A stretch of 64,000 nucleotides of DNA. Source: Cynocephalus volans (Eukaryota > Chordata > Mammalia > Dermoptera > Cynocephalidae). Under the pieces are notes generated by a model, which ran no database searches, was not told the DNA's origin, and saw nothing but the letters and a program-made list of their open reading frames with translations. The first letter of the stretch is position 1. Every line of letters starts with the position of its first letter. Location of the stretch: the NCBI RefSeq assembly GCF_027409185.1, contig NC_084462.1, positions 17,583,577 through 17,647,576 of the forward strand. Reading direction: 5' to 3'. Shown here piece after piece: positions 43,301 through 53,885 of this stretch. Both the position numbers and the translations under genes were made by a program.

Positions 43301-46300
43301 ACCCAGCTCTGCCCAGCACCCCAGTCTTTGATCCTGACTTCCACAGGGGTGGGCACATCCTTTCTCACTGGCAGTCCCATGAACCCAGCACAGGAACAAA
43401 GGATTCAGAGTGGGCCCACAGGTTGCCCGCCTGCCCACCTTGGCCTGGCCAGAGCCCACCTCCTGTCTGGCTTCATGTCCACCACATAGCTGGGCTGCGG
43501 GGCCCTTGGCCACAGCGTCCTTGGGCCCTAGACACAGAGCCTCCGTCTGACCATGTGGCCTCCCTACGGCCCCTTGACTGGCTTTATCTGGGAGCAGGGA
43601 TCACTGAATGCCAGGCCGACCCCACCTGCAGCCCCTTCTCCTCCTGGCTACCCCCCTCTCTGCTGTCACAGAAGAGGATACTCCTCCTGTCCTTTGGGTA
43701 GCTAGCCCCTGGCTGGACTCCACTCTAAGCCGCAGCTGATGTGCCTGTGACCCCAGGGGCTCCCCATGACTCACATGTACTCGGTGACCGGGGCATTGCT
43801 GACGGTGTGTGCCGCGGCTGGGATGCTGGTCTCACTGCCATAGCTGCTGCCGCAGCTGTACAAGCTGGGCATGTGGACACGGTAGAGGCTATCATGCGCC
43901 TGCCGCGGCCCTGGGGCAGTCTCCTCCTCTCCATCCTCATCAGGGCCTCTGCAGGGAGGGACACCCAGCACAGGCTCAGGCCCTGGCAGGAGGGATGTAG
44001 CTACAAGACCTGCGGAGGGCCAGCTCTGGTGCTGAGACACCTGGCTGCAGTTCTGGCATGCCAGGACTGTGGACAAGTCACCTGGCTCCACACCTCAGCT
44101 CTCTCCCCTTGCAGGGGAGGGGATGCTAAGAGTGCCAGGCTCTGCACCACGGCCTGCACATGGCAGCACAGACTGTGGTTATCAGAAGAGCACAGGGCCC
44201 CTCCTAGGGGAGCACAGAAGGCTGGGTGCCTGGAGTCTGAGCTCTTTTGGCTCTACAGGGCCTGTCTGTATCCTTGGGTGGCCTGAGCCAGGTTTTCCCG
44301 GCCCTGCTGCCCTCTGGCTTTCTGTCCTCCACTCTGCGCTAACTGCTGCAGGTTGAGGCAAGGGAGTGGTGGACGGCCTGGTGGGGAGTTACCATCAACC
44401 TGGTGGCCTTGCACAGAGGGCCTCCTCGCCTTGCTCCTGGTAGTGAGCACTGCAGAAGCAGGACAGTGGTAGCTGTCAGCAGGGCGGTGACCACCAGCCA
44501 AGCCCAGGGAGGGGCCTTCACACATAGTGGCTCATTTAGCGCTCACCTGACCTGTGTCCTCTTATAACCCCCAGTTTGCACTCAGGGAAATTGAAGCCTG
44601 GGGTGGTTAAGTTACCTGTCCAGTCACACAATATAAGGGTAGCGTCAAGATCTTAATCTAGCCACATGGCTCCAGGGCTGTGTTCTTAGCCATTCCCCAA
44701 CAGCTGCCATCTTTATTAACATTGCCATTCACTATCACCACCATCACCCCCCCACCATCATCACCTTCACCATCACCACCACCACCATCATCACTATCAG
44801 CACCATCACAAACATGACATCCAACACCATCACCATCATCTCCACCATTGGCATTACAAGAGAGAATAATAGAATAGAAATCCAGGCAAAGGGGAGAAAT
44901 CGGAGCTGAGCTACTTTTCACCCAAGATGGGCCATTAAGCAGTCATAGCCCAAATAGGGGGGGAGGTGAAGGGTCTGGGAGATGGGCCATGGGGGCCCCA
45001 GCAAGGGAAGGAGTCTGGCACCGCTATACACCACTCAACCAGTGCTGATGGGAGATTGAGTCAGGGGCCACCAGACCCCCCCATTCAAAGATAAGGAAGG
45101 ACACAGCAGCTCCATGGGAGCTGACTTCCATCTTGGTCAACCCACTGGAGTCCATGGCCACCTGAACTGTCCCCTGCAGACTGGACTATCCACACAGCTG
45201 GACAGCTAGCCTCTCCACCCACAGCTCTGCACACCTGCACCCTGAGGTGGGGACTGACTGCCTGCGAGGGGACACGGATGAGACATTCTTAGTCCAACCG
45301 TCGGGGTATGGGGTACACAGCCAGCCCTAGGGGGCAGAAGACCCCAGTTCTCCTCCCTGCCTGCTCTGGACTCATGTGATTCTAGAATGAGCATTTTGCT
45401 TCTGTGAAATGGGGATGCTCACCTGGGAGCCAGTGGCCTCAAAGGTGCTGCACAGGCCTAGAGGGTGTTACGAGGTGAGGTAGCATTTGTCCCCCACCTC
45501 TGGGGACTGGGACATGGGTGTCCAGAAGGGCATGTCCCTAAAATGTCCTACATATGCTGTGTGGCCTGGGACAAACCCAAGGCCCTCTGTGAGCCCCTCA
45601 CCTCTTCTGCTGCCAGGTGTGTGGGACGCTGCAGACGATAGAACTGAACATGAGGGCTGTGATGAAGGAGAAGAGGGCCAGGTAGATAAGGCCCTCGACG
45701 CCATCGTAGCAGAAGCCTGTCAGCGCCTGCACGTAGTCCTGAGCCGGCACAGGGTGAGACGGCAGACCCACAGAGACAGGGGAGAGGCAAGACAGGCAGT
45801 GTGAGATGGGACACGTGGGCCCTTGGCCCAGCCACAGCAGCCTGGACCACCCACCACCAGGAGGTTGGACTGAGAACCCACCAGCTATTCATGAGTCCCC
45901 ATTCACCACCAGTGCCCCCCAAGCAGCTCCCCACTGTCTCCCACCCACCGAGCTGTTCCCCTTGTTCCTCTCCAGCAGCTCCCCTCTGCCAGTCTGTCCC
46001 CCGCCCCCCGAGCTGTGACAACTCCGCAATGGGCGCTGCCTCTCACCAGATGCAGGCTGCGGCAGTCCACCAGGGCAGTGAGGTGCTGCAGGTTCACTTC
46101 TGTACCATTCAGCACCTCCTGGACTCGGAGCAGGGGGTCCTGGGGGGTATGTATCACTCAAGGTCAATGGCTCATTTGGGAGGGGGGATCCAGGTCATTT
46201 TCTAAGTACTTTCTACAATCTTGAAATGGACTTCAGGAGAATAGAACCTACTGTTACGGGCTCAATTGTATCCCCCAATATTCTATGTTGAAGCCCTAGC

Positions 46301-49300
46301 CCAAGTCCCTCAGAATGTATTTGGAGACAGGGCCTGTAAAGAGGTGAGTAAGTTAAATGAGGTCACTAGGGAGGCCTTAATCTAACATGACTGGTGTCCT
46401 TATAAGAAGAGATCAGGACACAGACATGCACAGAAGGATGACCATGTGCAGACACAGGGAGAAGAGAGCCATCTCCAAGCCAAGGAGACTGGCCTCAGGA
46501 GAAACCGGCCCTGCTGCACCTTGATCTCAGATGTCCAGCCTCCAGCACTGTGAGGACATAAATGTCTGTCGTTTAAGCCGCCTTGTCTGGGGTGCTTTGT
46601 TACGGCGGCCCGAGCAAATTAATACACCTACCTACTCTCTCGATTGCAAAAAAATCAAAAGGGTGTTCTAACTGTAGCAGAAATAAAAGAAAGTAACTTT
46701 AAAGTAATGTGTGTGTATATGTTTTTTTTTAAATTCTGTGTTTCTTAGAAAAGGACTCGCTACCCCAAATGGAATTTGAGAGCCACAGCTGTGTCCACAA
46801 GACACTCTCTTCTCTGTCCCCAAATCTGGGGCGGTGCACAAAGACGCAGGCATCCCCACAGGTAAACCAAACACCTCCAAGGAGATGTGGGTTTTTGTCA
46901 GGAGATAGTAACATCTGTTTTAATGTGTAAATTTCCAGGGCCCAGAACACTACAGGGAAAAACAATAATCCTCTCAAATTTCCAGAACGCCCCCGAGGGG
47001 GTGCGCCTCACCCTGAGAACAGATTTATTTTATTCCTTCCTCTGTTTCCCCTTTCCTCATTTTTTAAAAATACAAAGAGTTTGTATTACTTTTTAAATAA
47101 AGAACAAAATTATTTTTAGAAACTTACCAAAAATCCCCAGGGAAAAGAAATGAAGGGAGAGGGAGGGGAGAAAAAAGAAAGTGGCTCTATATGGGGGGGT
47201 GGGGACAGGAACGACCCCCACTAGGTTCCCATCAGGCCATTCTGGTGCCTTTTCCAAATGTGCCCTGAGCCGTGTTTGCACCATGAATTCCTTTCAAGCT
47301 GAGAAAAGGGGATCCCACTTACCTTGCTGGCTGGGTGCTCCCGGGGAACACTCCTCAGGAGCTCAGCCACGACGTCCTGCATCTCCACCAGTGCCTTGTG
47401 GCTGCCCGACAGCTTCTGCTCCACAGAGAGGCAGCTGATTCCGGTGGGGTGGTGGGGCGGAAGCCAGTCCACCTCTTCCTCCCCCCAGGATCACCTCCCC
47501 CCCTCCCCCTGCACTGCAGAGCAGCCCAAGAGGCACCCAGCCCGAGAGGCCATCAAGGTTCCCAGGTGGGCTGGATGTACCAGGCCTCGCCACCCCACAC
47601 AGGGTGCCCCTCCCGTGCTCCTCCCAGGCCACCCACACACCCAGAGACAATACACCACTGGGGTGGCAGCAGTGAGCCACGCACCCTCCCCAGAAAGCAA
47701 AGCATGGCATTTTTAACCCAGAGGGCCCTCAGTCCTGGTGGAATACCAGGCAGTGGGTAAAGGGTTTGACCTGTTGATGCTGCTGGCCCCTTCAAATTCT
47801 ACCACCAGGAGGCCTAGATGTTCTTCTACAGAGGGGGCTCCTCCCACACCTGCCCCAGATGAGCTTTGCCCCCAGGGGTTTCCAGGGGCAACACAAGGAG
47901 TGAAAGGAGGACCAGGGATGTGGGGCATTAAGCAGGTCACCCCAAAAGGCTTGCACCACAGTGGCCGGGTGGTAACCCAAGGGGCAGTTAGTGATATCAA
48001 TAGAGTCTCTGCCCAGCTGTACCAACTGCTCCTGTGATCCCAGTATGCTGCAGACGTCTGGGCTGTGAAGGCCAGGCACAGGGCCTATTTGGCTTTCCCC
48101 ACACAGACGCAAGGTCCTTCCCTCCCTCCTTCCTTCCCCCCACCCCAGCCCCTGACCCTGGCCTCTCAGGACCAGGCCAGACTCTCACCTGCTGGAAGGG
48201 GTTGGCGGTGTAGGGTGAACAGGTCAGGTAGTACTGCAGGATGTCTGCAGAGAGAGGTCAGAATGGGCTGAGCATAACAGCCCTCCACATGTGTGTGACT
48301 GCATGTGTGTGCCTGTGTATGTCTGCATGTGTGCGCTTATGTGTCAGTGTGTGTGCATACGAGCATGTCTGTGTATGTATGTGCTGCAAACGTGTGTGCA
48401 TGTGTGTAGCTACGTGTGTGTTCACTTGTGTATGAGTGTGAGTACACGTGCACGTTTATGAGTGAGCTGTGGCCTTCAGGGAGACCAGGGCCAGGGCCCA
48501 TACTCTTCTATTCTGAGTTGTTTCCCTGCAGTGTGCACCATCTTTGGGGAGCAAGCCTTGGACCCCTCCTCATTCTAAAACAGTGGACAGAGCAGTGGGG
48601 TGAGGAAGGAGGCAGAAAACTCCACGCTGGGCAAGCATCAAACCCCTCTGGGCCCATTCCTTCACAGGTCACTTGGGCAGAACAACAGTACTCAGGCTAG
48701 AGTGTCACCCCAAAGAAGAGAGGACATAGCCTACAGGTTGCAGCCTGGAGAGCCCAGGACACAGGTGGCCTGTCTGTCTAATCCACCCTAAAATATTTAT
48801 TAATTCAGCATCCAAAGTTTCAATATGGGGGATTTACTTATAATTCTGATGTTCCAGCGTCTTGAAAAACCTAGAAGATCCAAGCCTGGCCAGAGTCAAG
48901 GGAGGCGGCCCTGGGCCCCATCTGCCTGCTCCCGGTTGCCTGCCCGCTCAGTGGGCCCATGGGAGGGGTTAGGGCCCTTTCCTTTACAGTGACGCTGGCA
49001 CTGGAGCTCTAGAAAGCTCCCTTGTCAGGGGCAACAGAGCAGAAGGCGAAGGGGCAGCAAGGGTTTGGGCGCAGGCTGGCCCGCGGCCTGGGGCAGCAAG
49101 GTTTGTCCATGGGTGTGGGTGCCGGAGTCTGGGCTCCCATCAAGCCTCAGTGAGCCCGGGGGCCCTGCACACCTGCCCATTGCTTGGGTCCCTCCTTCTA
49201 AACTCTCTACCAGTTTAGTTCTTCCAATCAAAAAAGCGTGTTGAAAAAAAGTTGTTTTACAAGTTGGAAGAATAATAAAAGTATTTAAAAACATAGGAAA

Positions 49301-52300
49301 GCTCCAGGCTTCAGTTTAGCCACCTGTAAAAGGGAGCCAATAGTTAGCCTCACGGGCCTCCTGTGAGAGCTGTCTGTGGCCTGCAGGCTGGAGCCCACAC
49401 TTGCATGTGGCTGGGGCAGCTCGTGCTTGCTGAGGTCCCAAGAGTCCTGAGCAGTGGGGGCCTGGAGAGGCCAGGCTGATGACACCGAGGCCAAGGACAG
49501 TGGTAGGGACAGCAGTCACCAGTCCTGCCAGCCCCCAGAAAAGCATGCCTGCCCCCCACCCCCATCACCTCCTGGGAACTCCTCAGGCTTCAACAGAACT
49601 GGTTCCCCTCAAAAAGATGATCTAAAAATCTAGTTCACATCGCTTCTCGGCCTTTTGGCTAAGATCAAGTGTAAAAATCTAGCTCACATGCTAATACTGT
49701 GGCTTTGGTGGACAAAGGGTGGCAGGATGGTCCCTGACAGGGACAAGCATTTTAAGGCCATTCCACCTCCCCCACCCCCCACCCCCAAAAGGACACTTCC
49801 TCTATTTTCTATTTAGGAACCTGCAATACTTTCATAACCGGGTAGCAGCCTCCAGCCCTGACTGCACCCGATGCCAAGACTCCTACGTCCACCTGCCCTG
49901 CAGTGTCCAACATGCACTGTAAAGCCGGCCAAAACTTCCGATTCCCTAGCCCCCAGCTCAGTTCACACTCCCACAAGGACCAGGGATGTGGACTTCTTAA
50001 CCCCTTTCCACCTACATCCAACTTATTGGAAAGTCCTGTTGGCTCCGCCTTCAAAGCACATCCCCTCCCATTTTCTGCCCAATTTGTTCAAGCCAAGGCT
50101 GTCTCCACTGTCTTCTGCCTGAGGGAATTCAACATTTCACCCCCCCGTCCGACCCCCCACCTTCTTGTCATTCCAGTGGCCCAAAGGAGCTTTTAGAAAA
50201 AGCACTCAATCATGGACCACGTCTCTCCCTGGCTTCCACCCTTCAATGGCTTACCCCCTAGAATAAAACCCAAACTCCTGACTGTGGCGCAGCCCTGAAA
50301 CACCTCAAGCGTCTCTGCCTCGGGGCCTTTGCATGAGATGCAGCCTCCTCCGGCTCCACTTCCACAGCCTGCCTGGCAGGCTTCCCCTGCCCGCCCGCTC
50401 TGCAGCAGCTGTGTCACTGGCCTCACATGGCACTTGTCCCCGTCCTCTGCAGAGACTTCCAACTGGGGAAGGTGATCCTGTTCTCACTGGCTACCTGGCC
50501 CGGGATCTGCCTCCCCGAGACCGGGGCCCACAAGGGCACGGGCACCTCGCTCTCCCAGGCCCATCCAGCCCTGGGGCACCAGCTCCGATGAGGCCTCAGA
50601 CTCACCCCCACTCAGCACCGAGTGCTCCTCCACCATCTTGGTCACGTAGGTGTCGGGGTCCACACAGAAGTCGCTGGAGCCCTGAGGTGGGCATGGGCAT
50701 AGAAGAGGGGGTGACTAAGCTGGGCCTCAAAGTGAAGCTGTCCTCTACCCTCAGGGGTAGAACTGACTCCAGGATCTGCTTTCAGCTCAGGAGGGTGGAC
50801 TGTGAATCATGGGGGGCGCAGACATGCTGTGTGCCCATGGGCAGGACCCACTCCTCTTGAGACCCAGTGTCCCAGGGGAAGATGGCCAGTGGGCGGGGAA
50901 GAGTATGGCTCTCCCCACCTCTCTCCCACACCTAGACCCAGCAGACAGGATCACTGATCCCTCTGCCACTCACCACAGACACAGCCAGCTCCAAGCCCAG
51001 TGCACCCCAGCTGATGACCAGGGCTAGGACCCCCAGCAGGCAGACCCTTGGGGAAAAGAAAGCCAGTCAGCAGCCCCCCGGCTGGGGGTGGGGGGTGTGC
51101 CACCTGCTGGGCTGCAGGCTGGAGGGCCAGGTCCCAGGGCATACCTGGGGGTCCAGCCCACCCAGGGGCTGTGGCTCCTCCCATGGCCTGGCCTCAGCCA
51201 GAGCTGCCCAAGGCCCAGGGCCCAGATGGCTCCCCCTCCCAGCTGGGGTGGGGCTCAGAGAGCTCAGAGCTGGGAGCAGGGAGGGCGGGCCTCAGCTCGG
51301 CTAGAAGGCCAGGTGGGTCCCACCACTCTTGTTCCCCAGCCCCTCCCCAGGCCCCTCTTCTCAGCAGATAACAATCTCCATTTTCACTGCAGCCCTCACG
51401 GGCTATCCACATAGCCACCTAACCTTGGCCAGACCAAGCCTTCCTGTGCTCAAACCCCTTTGCCACCTGAGGCCTGACTTCACCTACCTCCCCAGGCTCC
51501 CTGAGGCTCTGCGTGTACCCCACTGCAGGCCTGCGCGCTGGAGGTTAAACGTCCTTCCTGGTGCGTCCCTTGCCCCCTTGAGCCTCTGCTCCACTGTCCC
51601 TCCCTCAGTCTCCTTAGGTGGAGCCTGCACACAGCACACTGCCCTGCCCACCTGCACCCCCCCCCCCCACCAGCTTTATATCTCTCTAGGGCGCTGTCAC
51701 CTCTGGCACACAGTTTTACTCCTTCATCCCTCCACAGCCTGTGAGTGCTGCGTGGGCAGGGCTGGAATGTTCTCTGGTCTTTCCCATCGCCCAGCCCAGG
51801 TAGGAGCCAGGGCACAGCTATGTGATTGTGCAGCGAAGGACAGTAATAATACCTCACAGCTACCTTATGGACAGCTGTCACTCTGTCTTTAGGCTCAGCA
51901 CTAATGAGCCACCTGCCAAGGTTACCAGCCTCGTTAGTGGCAGAGACAGGGCTAGAACCCAGATGGCTTCCAGAGCCAAGGAAGGAGCAGATAGAGGAAG
52001 GGGCCCCAGCTTGCTCACCTGGTGTCCCCAAGCACTTGGGGACCTGTGCAGGTCCCTTCAGATCTCTAGGCTACAAGTGCCCCACATGCAGCCTCTCACA
52101 GGAGGAGCGGGGAGGGGCACAGCAGGAAACCAAGACTGGGTTGGGAGACGCTGGCCACAGGGGCACAGGCCTTGAGTGCTGAGAGTGCGGCTCAGAGCAG
52201 ACCTTCTCCACAAGGAGCCCGCGCTCAGGCAGACCAGCCAGCGAGGGTCTTGCTGGGGTCTCACTGCATACCCTGTGGTTGGGATCCACTGATGGTGGGG

Positions 52301-53632
52301 GGATGAAGCTACAGATGCTTCACCCTGTCCCTCCGCCCCATGCTCCCACCCAGACTCACCCGACCAGGATGCCCTTGGAGCTTCGGATGAGGCCGACCAG
52401 CACCAGGAGGCAGATGATAACGTCGAGCAGCAGCAGGCCCAAGTAGCCCAGCCACCTGCAGGCACATGGTGGGTGTGGGCCAGGGTGAGGGGCGTGTGGG
52501 GCCAGTGAGAGGGAGTGTGAAGGGACGAGGGAGTGCTGGGCGTGTGAGAGGAGGTGGTGTGTGGGGGCAGCTGCGCCAGTGTAGGCAGAGCTGGGGCAAA
52601 CAGCCTGGTACCCTGGAGGGGCATCCACAGGCAGTTCTGGGACATGGGGACTGGTGTTGATTCTGAGAAACACTTCCACTTGAGGGATTCCCGCCACTGC
52701 CAGAGACCTCCATTGACCCTGCTACCCACCCATAAGACCACAGGTACTAGGTGCTGAGAGCAAAACTGGCCCAGGAAGGGTGATGCTAACCCAGGTGCAG
52801 TAGGCTCAGGCAGGGCAGGCAGGAAAGAGGGCTCACTGCACCTGTACCAGTCGTAGACATCGACCTGCTCGGCCAGCACCTCCATTGACACGGTGGGGTT
52901 CCTCCAAAAGGGGATGGCAGCTGTGTAGCCCAGCAGCATATTGAGCAGGCCCTGCAACCTCTGGACGGCCCGCAGGGACTCCGGCCGCCCGGCCAGCTGC
53001 CGCTCCAGACTTTGCAGGTTGGGGTCCGCCGTGCGGTTCAGGGCCACTGCCGTGTCCCACACCTGCGGCGGAGACCCACCGGGAGCGTGAGGCCAGGAAC
53101 ATGCCCCCCCACTCCCCACACGCTGGGGCCCTTCCTGCACGCAACTGCCCCCACCCATCGCCTCCTCCCACACGCTCAGGCACAGGGTTCGGGTGCAGGA
53201 GGGGCGCTCTCCAGCCCCCCAACTCTGCGGACACTCACACGGTCCTGGACACCGGCCACCGTGCGGTTGGCGTGGCGGAGCGAGTAGGTGGCCCGATGGA
53301 TGCCATCACTGGTCTCCCCGTTGCCGTAGAATCCCACGGCGATGCCAGCGCTGGGGAGGGCCAGGCTGATGAGGGCATGGCCCCTGTCCCTCTCGCCTAG
53401 GCCCCTCCCCTCCGGCCCCGCCCCACACGTGGGCCGCCCCTGCCTCCCTCCTGCGTGCTCACCTGCACACCAGCGTGGCGATGATGACGCACCAGGCTGT
53501 GCAGCAGCAGTCGGCGTCCAGGTGCTCCTCGGTCTTGTGCCGCCGGCAACACAGCCAGAAGGAATAGAAGAGCAGGAAGAGAAGGTCCAGGGCGAGGCAG
53601 GCCAGAGCGGTGGCCCCCAGCAGCAGCAGCGC
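40307..53632 (-). CDS. TTYH3: Tweety family member 3, exons 2-14 (5'-partial)
   Basis: Thirteen exons on the minus strand give 1452 nt including the stop. With the usual 41-codon exon 1, which is outside the window, the protein would be 524 residues, about one more than human. Five membrane segments are visible: ALLLLGATALACLALDLLF (exon 2), CVIIATLVCSAGIAVG (exons 2-3), LGYLGLLLLDVIICLLVLVG (exon 5), CLLGVLALVISWGALGLELA (exon 6) and LIYLALFSFITALMFSSIVC (exon 11). N-glycosylation sequons lie at about Asn126, Asn144 and Asn351. A PPSY motif (residues 498-501), the type bound by NEDD4-family ubiquitin ligases, is formed across the exon 13/14 junction. Tweety proteins were described as calcium- or volume-linked chloride channels; later structures show no obvious pore and suggest lipid handling, so the molecular role is unsettled. 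All splice sites are GT-AG and phases agree. No break is seen. Confidence 0.97.
42235..42253. repeat. (GA)n microsatellite
   Basis: Uninterrupted GA dinucleotides in TTYH3 intron 13. Confidence 0.9.
43125..43200 (-). CDS. TTYH3: TTYH3 coding exon 13
   Basis: 76 nt; encodes SQNANFQNPRCENTPLIGRE and SPPPS. Confidence 0.96.
43775..43948 (-). CDS. TTYH3: TTYH3 coding exon 12
   Basis: 174 nt; encodes the cytoplasmic GPDEDGEEETAPGPRQAHD and MPSLYSCGSSYGSETS segments. Confidence 0.96.
44515..44680 (-). repeat. MIR SINE, antisense
   Basis: 'agtggctcatttagcgctca' and 'gaagcctggggtggttaagt' with 'tacctgtccagtcacacaat' are the complement of the MIR core and arms. In TTYH3 intron 11. Confidence 0.6.
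44710..44855. repeat. Interrupted (CAC/ATC)n simple repeat
   Basis: CACCAT/ATCACC trinucleotide-type repeats with interruptions, in TTYH3 intron 11. Confidence 0.85.
45602..45738 (-). CDS. TTYH3: TTYH3 coding exon 11
   Basis: 137 nt; encodes DYVQALTGFCYDGVEG, the fifth membrane segment and VPHTWQQK. Confidence 0.96.
46047..46139 (-). CDS. TTYH3: TTYH3 coding exon 10
   Basis: 93 nt; encodes DPLLRVQEVLNGTEVNLQHL, with an NGT sequon, through CRSLHL. Confidence 0.95.
46252..46626 (+). repeat. MaLR (MLT1-type) solo LTR with 5-bp target duplication
   Basis: A 375-bp element running TGT...ACA in TTYH3 intron 9, antisense to the gene. MLT1 landmarks: 'attctatgttgaagccctag' near 46279, 'ctggtgtccttataagaaga' near 46390, 'gcaccttgatctcagatgtc' near 46516 and 'cagcctccagcactgtgagg' near 46537. 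CCTAC occurs immediately before (46247-46251) and after (46627-46631). Noncoding remnant of an ancient endogenous retrovirus-class element. Confidence 0.8.
47323..47415 (-). CDS. TTYH3: TTYH3 coding exon 9
   Basis: 93 nt; encodes KLSGSHKALVEMQDVVAELL through HPASK. Confidence 0.95.
48189..48244 (-). CDS. TTYH3: TTYH3 coding exon 8
   Basis: 56 nt; encodes DILQYYLTCSPYTANPFQQ. Confidence 0.94.
48285..48450. repeat. Degenerate (TG)n repeat
   Basis: TG/TGTG/CATG-rich low-complexity stretch in TTYH3 intron 7. Confidence 0.8.
49305..49375 (+). repeat. MIR SINE fragment
   Basis: 'ggcttcagtttagccacctg' followed by 'taaaagggagccaatagtta' matches the MIR core. Confidence 0.5.
49623..49689 (+). pseudogene. 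Truncated U2 snRNA retropseudogene with target duplication
   Basis: 49639-49673 matches the first 35 nt of U2 snRNA without mismatch (begins ATCGCTTCTCGG, ends ATCAAGTGTA). Flanking 18-bp direct repeats (49623-49640 and 49672-49689, 17 of 18 identical, starting TAAAAATCTAG) mark the target-site duplication. There is no poly(A) tail and everything 3' of about nt 35 is missing. It lies in TTYH3 intron 7 and cannot make functional U2. Confidence 0.95.
50195..50465 (+). repeat. L2 LINE 3'-region fragment
   Basis: Contains 'cacccttcaatggcttaccc', 'aataaaacccaaactcctga', 'cggggcctttgcatgagatg', which is the L2 order. Confidence 0.6.
50606..50681 (-). CDS. TTYH3: TTYH3 coding exon 7
   Basis: 76 nt; encodes GSSDFCVDPDTYVTKMVEEH and SVLSG. 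Confidence 0.94.
50974..51046 (-). CDS. TTYH3: TTYH3 coding exon 6
   Basis: 73 nt; encodes VCLLGVLALVISWGALGLE and AVSV, the fourth membrane segment. Confidence 0.94.
52360..52455 (-). CDS. TTYH3: TTYH3 coding exon 5
   Basis: 96 nt; encodes WLGYLGLLLLDVIICLL and the rest of the third membrane segment. Confidence 0.96.
52842..53062 (-). CDS. TTYH3: TTYH3 coding exon 4
   Basis: 221 nt; encodes the extracellular segment with the LNRT sequon, LLGYTAAIPFW and VDVYDWYR. Confidence 0.96.
53239..53350 (-). CDS. TTYH3: TTYH3 coding exon 3
   Basis: 112 nt; encodes AGIAVGFYGNGETSDG and the HANRT sequon, ending VQDR. Confidence 0.95.
53463..53632 (-). CDS. TTYH3: TTYH3 coding exon 2
   Basis: 170 nt between CCCGCAG and GTGAGC, starting at a full codon. 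Encodes the first membrane segment, then WLCCRRHKTEEHLDADCCC. Confidence 0.95.
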
Positions 53633-53664
53633 CTGCGGGACGTGAGGAAGCAGTGCTAGAGGGC

Positions 53665-53685
53665 GGGGGGGGGGGGGGGGGGGGG
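53665..53685 (-). repeat. Run of 21 G (C in the TTYH3 transcript) near a splice acceptor
   Basis: The homopolymer lies 33-53 nt upstream of the exon 2 acceptor, where the branch point and pyrimidine tract are expected. Confidence 0.9.
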
Positions 53686-53749
53686 ACCCTCTGCCCTGGC
53701 ACCAGTAACAGCAAACTCCACCCTGTCCTGGACCAAGGGCCCTGGCTCA

Positions 53750-53885
53750 TATACTTCTCATTCATTCCTCTCCACAGCCCTGGGAGGTGGGCCCTGTCCC
53801 CAACTTACAGGTGAGGGATGGAGGCTCCCAACACCCAAGTGACATGCTGTGGTCACCAGGCTTGGATTGCACACCTGGGACTCCA
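53750..53885 (-). repeat. MIR SINE fragment, antisense
   Basis: 'tccccaacttacaggtgagg' and 'caccaggcttggattgcaca' follow the complement of MIR. Confidence 0.5.

Noticed and set aside
44710-44855. CRISPR-like array
   Set aside because: The CACCAT/ATC repetition is a simple microsatellite with no spacer structure, in mammalian DNA.
49639-49673. Functional U2 snRNA gene
   Set aside because: Only 35 of about 190 nt are present and no snRNA promoter is seen.
52058-53173. 371-codon open frame on the minus strand
   Set aside because: It is read-through of TTYH3 exon 4 into introns 3 and 4; the spliced gene model explains its only conserved part.
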